Part shown: piece after piece, positions 57,582-64,000 of the stretch
Layout of the letters: the number at the start of each line of letters is the position of its first letter
Position numbering within the stretch: position 1 is the first letter of the stretch
From: Brachionus plicatilis
Lineage: Eukaryota; Rotifera; Eurotatoria; Ploima; Brachionidae
Assembly (NCBI GenBank): GCA_010279815.1
Contig: QEOQ01000697.1
Coordinates: forward strand, 232,813-296,812
DNA: 64,000 nt
Direction: 5' to 3'
Notes under the pieces: model-generated
What the model was told of the DNA's origin: nothing
Seen by the model: the letters and a program-made list of their open reading frames with translations, nothing else
Database searches by the model: none
Position numbers and translations under genes: made by a program

Positions 57582-58067
57582 TTTTTTTTGTTTATTTTTT
57601 AATTCCGCTAAAAATTCCGTCGATTCCGTAAATAAATTCCGGCGGAATTTAAAAATCTACTAAAGACGGAAATTCCGCTTTTTAGTATGTGTTTTACGGA
57701 ATTAAAAAAATTTTTTTTCGATTTTTTGGCGGAATTTGGGCCACGGAATTCCGTGTTCCGCGTTCCGGATTCCGCTTTTTAGGGATAACCGATCAGAACT
57801 TTAGAGCGTGTTTCGATTAAGTCCAATTTGAGTTGATTATGCATGTCAGTGATTCTTGTTTTGATTGGGAAGAATTTGATGTGTCTAAAAATTTTGTTTT
57901 GTAGTTTTTGAAGATCTGATGATATTTTTTGCGTTGAACAACATAGTGGAATAAAAACATAATCGAAGATTGAGCGGATAAAGCTTTTGAAAATAATTTT
58001 GCATAGAGCCAAGGAATTTTTGAGTTTTAGACCTTTTATTCTCCGAATGAGATGTTCCGACCAAGAT

Positions 58068-58378
58068 GATAATGATTTCAATGATAGTGATGAAATTGAA
58101 AGTGAGTTTGATGATGATGACTCAGTCATCATCATCAAACTCACTTTCAAAGTTATGAAGAGGAGGACGAAGAGGATGAAGTCAAAATGCACATTGAAGA
58201 GGCGATCGAGGCTACCATTCAAAAAGTCAATGATAATCCAGAAACTGACCCAAATTTAGACAAAACTAGTAAAAGTGGAAAAGTTTGGATTAGGTTAAAG
58301 AATGGAGAAGAGACAAGTATTCGAAAAAAGTTTAAGTTTACTGAAAAAACTGGCCCAAAAGTCTATAGGTTATGGTGA
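58068..58378 (+). pseudogene. piggyBac-like transposase N-terminus, part 2, frameshifted at a palindrome
   Basis: The acidic stretch DNDFNDSDEIESEFDDDDS runs into a 55-base palindrome (58096-58150); after it the coding sense continues in another frame with SYEEEDEEDEVKMHIEEAIE and KFKFTEKTGPKVYRLW, then a stop. Acidic leader plus FTE-GP is how many piggyBac transposases begin, but the catalytic domain is absent. Confidence 0.5.
58096..58150. repeat. Near-perfect palindrome, 27-base arms, 1-base centre
   Basis: TTGAAAGTGAGTTTGATGAT and onward to 58122 is followed by one C and then its exact inverse to 58150. It lies within the piggyBac-like coding remnant and coincides with its frameshift. 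Confidence 0.9.
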
Positions 58379-59030
58379 ACGCGTGATAAAATGAATATCG
58401 TCATTTTTGAAGGATATAAATCAGAAAGTGGTACTTGGTGAAACATGTTCGAATTGGATAGATTTGATAAGTGGTGTGTCTCAGAAATTGGTTCTTGGTC
58501 CATTACTTTTCTTTATTTACATTAATGTCATGTTAGGAATTATCGATAATGAATGTGAAGTATAAAAAGTTTTAGTTCGATCTTCAGTCTTAAATCGGAC
58601 AAAGCTAATGTATTTAAATGGTGAAGAGACTGGTCTACTTTATTAAATATTGTTAAGTGTAAAGTTTTCCATATTGGCAAGAGTAGCAAATAAAAAAAGC
58701 ATTTAGTATTGGCTAAATGAAATTCATCAAATTAAGATGTAGATTCAGATGATTTTGATTTAAGTGTTGACAGAACAAACGAAGCTATGCGTAGTTTAAG
58801 ATAGAATGAAAAGAAAGTTTTACTTTTACTTAAGATAGAAAGTTTGAGATAAAAAGTAAATTTAATAAAAATTGATCAATAAATCAGTTTATTTAAAAAT
58901 TCTTTTAAAGGAAAATTGGTTGACTTTGTGCCGAAGAATTTTACTTTTAAAGAAGCAAATTGAATAGAGCACAAAATTTTCTTAAGATGGATTAACAAAA
59001 AAAAACAAGATAAACAAATTAAACAATTAA
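58379..59030 (+). mobile_element. LINE reverse-transcriptase relic, left inverted copy
   Basis: It encodes, with frameshifts, FEGYKSESGTW, SGVSQKLVLGPLLFFIYI and FKWXRDWSTLLNIVKCKVFH-like blocks (58405-58680), an RT palm. It is an inverted match to 63275-63990. It includes about 220 bases (58706-58926) absent from the other copy. Confidence 0.75.
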
Positions 59031-59589
59031 AATTGAATTTTACGAAAAAAAACTAATATTTTAAAATGCCAATTTTTGAAATTTATGAAAGCTAAAATGA
59101 AAAAAAATTTTAAATTTTACTAAAAAATTGCATTTGCTCAAACTTTTTTGGCTTTTCTTGGTTTTAAAAATATTTACAATATTTTACGTAATTTTACGTT
59201 AATTAATGTAAATTTTCGTAAAGTTACTATTTTTCACAATAGTCACTTTTGGTAAATTTACCAAAATTTACGCAATTTTACGTTAAATCTATGAAGTGAA
59301 TCACCACTTTAAAGAATTCTAATAATTTAAACTTTTTTTTTAAATGGGAACGCTCCTGATTAACTCTTATTTGGAGGATCAGCAAGACTAAAATGAATAA
59401 AAAAAATTCAGTCAAAATCTAAAAAGACAAAAAGGCAAAATCGTATTTTTTAACAAAATTTTACGAAAAACAGTAAAATTTGAGATTTTTTTGGCATCTT
59501 TGGATTTTACATAATTTAACGTAAAAAATGGTAATTTTACTTCTATTTGCGTAAAATTTAGTTAATTTACCCCTTTTTTTGCAATTCTT
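59031..59589. repeat. TTACG-rich transposon end sequences
   Basis: Many TTTTACGTAA/TTTACG words from 59180. A possible right terminus, ATCACCACT, lies at 59301-59309, and a second, AATCACTACTG, at about 60145-60155. Left termini not found. Confidence 0.4.
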
Positions 59590-59597
59590 GTTTTACG

Positions 59598-60086
59598 CAG
59601 AGTTGTATAAAAGTCAAAAGTCACAAGTCAAGTGCATGTCAGGACTTTGACTTGTTTCAAAAATTCAAAAAAATACAAGTCAAGATTTTTACTTTACTTA
59701 TTTTAAGAATATAATTAAAATATATAAAAAAATTATAAGTATTGAATTTTTTATTCAGGAAAAAACAAAATTTTTTGTTTAAATTTCTTTTTAATGTAAA
59801 TATTGAAACATGATTTTTTAAACAGTTCACATTAAGTGAATTTATTAATAAAAAACAAAAAAATCTGTGCTTAAAAAAAATTTAGAAATAAATCAAACAA
59901 GATAAAAAATATAAAAAATCAAGATAAAAAAAAATTATGACTAGTAATTTTCACATTTTTGTAACAAGTCAAAGTCCTGACTTTTTATTTTTTTAAAATA
60001 TATTTTCAAGTCCAAGTCGTACTTTGACTTGTTTTTGATTTGTTTTTAACTTGTTAAGACTTTTTTCCTGACTTTAAACAAGTCTG
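59598..60086. mobile_element. hAT-like MITE, CAGAGTTG family, nested
   Basis: It begins CAGAGTTGTATAAAAGTC and ends GACTTTAAACAAGTCTG. GTTTTACG lies at 59590-59597 and 60087-60094, an exact 8-base target duplication. It sits inside the TTACG-rich element. Confidence 0.8.
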
Positions 60087-60155
60087 GTTTTACGTAAAAA
60101 ATGCTAATTTTACTATTTTACGTATTTTTGCGTTAAATTACGTAAATCACTACTG

Positions 60156-61291
60156 TAAAATGGAAAAAACCGCGCTTATCTGCGGCTTACAAATAGTGCA
60201 TGGTATCGATATTAAATTATCGATAGAAATATCGATAAATTAGGTATCGATATTGATTTTTTTTTTAAAAACTTATCGATTGCATTCTAATCTATCAGTC
60301 GAATATGAATATTTTTAAGTTATACTGATATTTTATCGATGAAGTAGAAAACTTTCGATATTTAATCGATAGAGGAAAATATTTTCGATCAAATATTGAA
60401 ATGAAATATTAATATCAATATTTTATTGAAAATATCTTACTTCATCGATTAAATATCGAGATTAACCGATTAAATAATTCAATATATATTATATCTAAAA
60501 TTTTAAAAATTTTGAATTTTGAGATTATCGATTTAGGTAATGAATAGTAAATTTTAGAACCATGGTTAATTGAAGAATAATTTTTTTTCAAAATTAAATT
60601 TAATAAATTTCAAATAAAAAGTCACTTTTTTTTCAATTGTTTCTTAAAAAATAAATGAAATTCAAGAACATGCATTAGAAATAAAACATTAAATATATAT
60701 ATTATTTATTTGTGTAAATCATTTTTTAAAATTCAAAAGAAGAGTGAATATTTTTTGTTTTAAAAATTTTTTAAAAATTATGTAAAAATTAGATTGGAAT
60801 CTTTCAACTATCTTTTAAAAAACTTGACAAAAACTCGATTTTAGATTTTAAGTTTAAAACATTTAATTTTTTATTTAAATTTTTTATGAGTTAAAATTAT
60901 CGAAATTATTTGATATTTTAATTTAATATCGATAAAATATTGATAAAAATTTTTCGTATCGATATAATATTGATATTTATATTTAAAATCGGTAATTTAT
61001 CGATATTATAAAATTACTTTGATATTTTATCGATAATAATTTATCATATCGATAAATTATCGAATTTTTTTTTTTTTTGAATATCGATATTATTAGAGAA
61101 TGTTTTTAAATAATATCGAGTGTCGATATACATCGATATCATGCACTACTTCCAAAGCATTGACAGATAAGTTTTTAGCGTGGAACAAAGAAAGAGAAAA
61201 AAGACTGCCACAGCACCCATACAGCCAAATACCGAAAGGCGTTAATATAGGCGTTACTATACTGCAATCTCACTTATTCAACCAAAAATAA
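60156..61291 (+). pseudogene. Unknown coding fragment split by the hAT-like element
   Basis: Before the insertion (60158-60193) the plus strand encodes KWKKPRLSAAYK. After the second target copy it continues in the same frame as ALTDKFLAWNKEREKRLPQH and YSQIPKGVNIGVTILQSHL to a stop at 61291. The match of frame across the duplication supports one former exon. I do not recognise the protein. Confidence 0.5.
60194..61148. mobile_element. hAT-like element packed with ATCGATA words
   Basis: It begins TAGTGCATGGTATCGAT and ends ATCGATATCATGCACTA, inverted ends with little change. The flanks CTTACAAA (60186-60193) and CTTCCAAA (61149-61156) are an 8-base duplication with one difference. Dozens of ATCGAT palindromic words line both halves. 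No transposase frame. Confidence 0.8.
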
Positions 61292-61368
61292 ATTTTTTTA
61301 AATGACTAAATTGATTTATTATTATTTTTAATTCATTTAAAAAATAAAACTAAATTAAATCATTTTTG

Positions 61369-61964
61369 TTACATTAAAGAAGTGTAAAGTGATCTTTTGT
61401 TTGGTCCATGATAAATCCAGTTTTGCGATACAGGATCTTGATTATTCCATGCGAATATCAAATAAGTAGCATCATTTGTGATGTCTCTATCTGATGGATC
61501 GCCCGTAATCAACTTTCTTTTCATTTTCAACATTGTGAATCCATTAACTTCTCTTGCCTCCAGAAGTGTCCAATCTTGTTGAGAATCTTTTTTTGGCGAA
61601 GATTTAAATGAAGCAAAAGTGTCCTTAAATTTTCGATCAATTCTTTGACTTTAAAATAAAACATTAATCTTACGAATAAGTAAGATCCACTTGAATCAAC
61701 CCAACCGATGACAATGTCACTCTTTGGCATCTTACCATCTGCTGACAGTCCAAAAGCAACATAACCAGTCGTTTGACAATGAATTTCAATTTGAATCTCA
61801 TCGTTGACCATCTTCCAGTACATGTTTAGAAAATCAGGTCTACTAGAATCTATGCTTAAATGAAAAGCATAGTCTTCGCTTGGTACTAATGGTGTCAGCA
61901 AACGATTCCTAGCGCTTGCAAAATTTAATGCAATCAATAAAACTAAAATATTTTTAGGCCACAT
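61369..61964 (-). CDS. Secreted DOMON-domain protein
   Basis: The ATG at 61964 opens a signal peptide (NILVLLIALNFASA). It is followed by a DOMON domain: YAFHLSIDSSRPDFLNMYWK, QIEIHCQTTGYVAFGLSADG and SDIVIGWVDSSG (to about 61677). The domain continues in another frame from about 61655: DRKFKDTFASF, DWTLLEAREVNGFTMLKMKR, ITGDPSDRDITNDATYLIFA and YHGPNKRSLYTSLM, ending TAA at 61369. GTAAG at 61668-61664 and AG near 61644 bracket only about 25 bases and do not give a clean frame, so a tiny intron, an indel or an error is possible. This order matches the N-terminal DOMON of dopamine beta-hydroxylase-like (MOXD1-type) proteins, but the copper monooxygenase part is absent, leaving a stand-alone heme/sugar-binding-type domain. 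Confidence 0.8.
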
Positions 61965-61988
61965 TTTTAACAATTGAGAAGAGTTCAA

Positions 61989-63045
61989 TTTTTATTTAAA
62001 TAGAGCTAATCATAAATGTATTGAGAAAAAAAAAAACATTTTTATTTAATTTGGAATTTATTTGTTATATAAGATCTATTGATTTAATAATACATACTGA
62101 AAAGGTTTTTAAAAAATATAACGCTAATTCATGCTTATGATTGTCTTTAAATCATCTTTTAAGTTCACAAAATATTTTAAATTGCTTCATCATGCGACAT
62201 ATTTGATAACGCTTTAAGCAATGCATTTTTGACTCAAAAGATGATGAGTTGGCGAAAAAATATAAATTTTCACATTATTGATATCGCATATCTGCTATGA
62301 AATACTTTTGGGTATTTCATGAACCATCATTAAATTATGGTTATATTCGGATTTGTTGAAAGAGTAACATTGAGATCAATGAAACAGAAGCAATTTACAG
62401 AGTGATGGAAACAAATTTCTGAAGATTCTTTAAATAAAATTAAAAAATGAACTGTTTTTAAAGTTTCAAGATAAATCAACAGGCTAATGCCTATGCCTCA
62501 AGATACTAATTAACACTTCATTTATTTAAATTCATAATAATTAATATACAAAAATTAAATTATTAAAATTTAAAAAAATAAAAAAGAGTTTTTTTTTCTT
62601 AACGCCTATTTTTTCATTTTGATTTTTCTTCTCATTCCACTCATTTTACTCATTCTGTCATATTTGATAAATAAATAAATATTACAAATTTTACAAATAA
62701 AAATTTGAAAAATAAGTAAAATAAAAAATGAAATTTTCATTTATTTTATATTAAAAGTGATCTTTATTTTTTTTTGTTGCCAAAAAATTGTTCATATACA
62801 ACTACGAAAAAACTTCATTTTTAAATTTCTAAATTTTCTTTTAGATATTTTTATTCTCTTTTGGGTGTATCTGATGAAGAGAATGTTATTGAGTTTTTAT
62901 TATTTTTATTTCAATGAACCCCTTTAAGACGATGTAAAAAGAAAAGAAGAGTGAACTTTCCAACAGCGATGGAGATTTCCTTTTAAGGATAAATTTTTAC
63001 CTTTTTCAATCTTTTTAATATTTCTCATTTTAAACAGATTTATTC
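61989..63045. other. Intergenic, AT-rich
   Basis: AAATCAACAGGCTAATGCC near 62474 echoes a string in the foldback element at 16836. No gene supported. Confidence 0.5.
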
Positions 63046-63150
63046 CACACTAGAATAGGCTGCCTGAGAGTATAGTAATATTAGAATCAGCATTCAAGCT
63101 TCAAGAGGGCTTTAATACAAATGCGATAAGCTCAACACATATGGCTGCTA
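63046..63150 (+). mobile_element. LINE C-terminal fragment
   Basis: NRLPESIVILESAFKLQEGF on plus is the closing block seen at the end of CR1/Jockey-like LINE proteins (compare WNLLPSYVVNAVTVNGFKSR at 37440). Confidence 0.55.
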
Positions 63151-63274
63151 CAGTAAAACCCTATCACAAAGCAGTGATGGGCTCATTTTAGAAAAAATAG
63201 TAAAAAAACGTAAAAAATTAATAAATTTTTGGAAAATTTATTAAATTTTGTAATTTTTTCATCTAATTTGGTTA

Positions 63275-64000
63275 ATTTGTTTATCTTGTTTTTTTTTGTT
63301 AATCCATCTTAAGTAAATTTTGTGCTCTATTCAATTTGCTTCTTTAAAAGTAGAATTCTTCGGCACAAAGTCTAAATGCTTTTTTTATTTGCTACTCTTG
63401 CCAATATGGAAAACTTTACACTTAACAATATTTAATAAAGTAGACCAGTCTCTTGACCATTTAAATACATTAGCTATGTCCGATTTAAGATTGAAGATCG
63501 AACTAAAACTTTTTATAATCGCTTTAATTTTTGTGTCACCTGTGTAAACTTCACATTCATTATCGATAATTTCTAACATGACATTAATGTAAATAAAGAA
63601 AAGTAATGGACCAGAATCTAATTTCTGAGACACACCACTTATCAAATCTTATTTATTTATTTATTTGAAAATTAACCTCCAAGAAGGAGAAGAATAATAT
63701 TAAAAAAGTTTTTAATTACACAAATGATTTAGAAAAGAAAAAAAGATGAATAAAAAAAAAAAAACAAAAACAAAATTAAAAAAAAGCTATAAATTAGAAA
63801 AATATATTATAAATTAGAAATGCTGAAGAAGAAAAATTACATTATATCATTCTGCTTCAAATGATTTATTTACTTATCAAATCTATCCAATTCGAACATG
63901 TTTCACCAAGTACCACTTTCTGATTTATATCCTTCAAAAATGACGAAATTCATTTTATCGCGCGTTCACCATAACCATGAAACCTACGCATATACAAAAG
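63275..64000 (-). mobile_element. LINE reverse-transcriptase relic, right inverted copy
   Basis: On minus, 63645-63385 encodes GPLLFFIYINVMLEI, YTGDTKIKAII (YADD changed to YTGD, so catalytically dead) and WSTLLNIVKCKVFHIGK. It matches 58379-59030 in inverse. It is interrupted by the insertion at 63650-63871 and continues past the right edge. Confidence 0.8.
63650..63871 (-). mobile_element. LINE 3' fragment inserted with 13-base duplication
   Basis: ACTTATCAAATCT at 63637-63649 recurs at 63872-63884. The insert opens on plus with TATTTATTTATTTATTTG, a TAAA-type tail on minus, then TTAACCTCCAAGAAGGAG. It has only the 3' end of a LINE, so it is a very short 5'-truncated insertion. Confidence 0.8.

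Larger units (their letters stand above)
56365..57790. mobile_element. TIR transposon with 8-base duplication, inserted in the LINE
   Basis: It begins GGTTGTCCCTAAAAAGCGG and ends with the inverse (CCGCTTTTTAGGGATAACC); the terminal repeats run about 185 bases (to about 56549 and from about 57600) and are packed with GGAATT/AATTCC words. GATCAGAA lies at both 56357-56364 and 57791-57798. Contents: a large internal hairpin and a PHD-finger frame. Superfamily unclear: duplication length suits hAT, P or Mutator-like. Confidence 0.85.
56060..58052 (-). mobile_element. 5'-truncated LINE with 15-base target duplication
   Basis: TGTTCCGACCAAGAT at 56045-56059 recurs at 58053-58067. The minus-strand 3' end carries a TAAA-type tail (56060-56080). 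The coding part includes CKIIFKSFIRSIFDYVFIPL and SSDLQKLQNKIFRHIKFF (about 58010-57880), post-RT blocks of a CR1/Jockey-like LINE; it continues at 56356-56222 beyond the nested TIR element. Confidence 0.8.
55832..58378 (+). mobile_element. piggyBac-like element fragment, host of nested insertions
   Basis: TTAA at 55832 is followed by GGACAATCGGGTTTATAAAA and CCCGA, a piggyBac-style hairpin end. An ATG at 55976 opens a frame interrupted at 56059 by a LINE and resumed at 58068. The right end of the element is absent; a LINE piece starts about 58379. Confidence 0.55.

Noticed and set aside
1..64000. CRISPR array, bacterial operon or phage island
   Set aside because: Introns, LINEs, Gypsy elements and animal protein families show eukaryotic nuclear DNA; no regular repeat-spacer array is present.

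Overview
The window looks like animal nuclear DNA: very AT-rich, with compact genes, 82-base GT-AG introns, C-type lectin, DOMON, TMEM45 and secreted WD40 genes, and a dense layer of animal-type LINEs, Ty3/Gypsy elements and DNA-transposon relics. An AT-rich micro-invertebrate such as a monogonont rotifer would fit, but the species cannot be fixed from the sequence alone.

Layout. 1-2544: the 5' part of a minus-strand Ty3/Gypsy element whose LTR edge cuts exactly into a C-type lectin gene copy (2545-3114). 3115-12400: small secreted-protein genes (Cys-rich protein 4972-5541 with a decayed tandem copy; signal peptide plus defensin-like Cys module plus WD40 protein 8077-9327; intact lectin gene 11678-12374). 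12571-14835: a DUF288/STELLO-type glycosyltransferase gene on minus, broken by one in-frame TGA. 15874-16972: three MITE or foldback elements, one nested in another. 17217-18260: an intact TMEM45-like gene. 18.3-27 kb: gene-poor, with a 182-bp-TIR element (22033-23101). 27120-32000: a decayed plus-strand Ty3/Gypsy element lacking the reverse-transcriptase core, itself hit by a 600-base insertion with a 29-base target duplication. 32286-32858: a strikingly GC-rich RRM-like reading frame. 33-53.7 kb: almost gene-free, with several MITE families and a 5'-truncated LINE. 53812-54537: a single-exon gene of unknown function. 54.7-61.3 kb: heavily nested transposons, including a three-level nest (piggyBac-like > LINE > TIR/PHD element). 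61369-61964: a secreted DOMON protein gene. 63-64 kb: inverted LINE fragments.

Working together. The clearest host theme is a set of small secreted proteins (lectins, Cys-rich protein, defensin-like WD40, DOMON) beside two membrane/Golgi proteins. The lectin pair shares near-identical intron and 3' flank but has divergent loop-coding sequence, as expected if the binding face is under diversifying selection. The transposon layer gives a readable relative chronology from target-site duplications and nesting.
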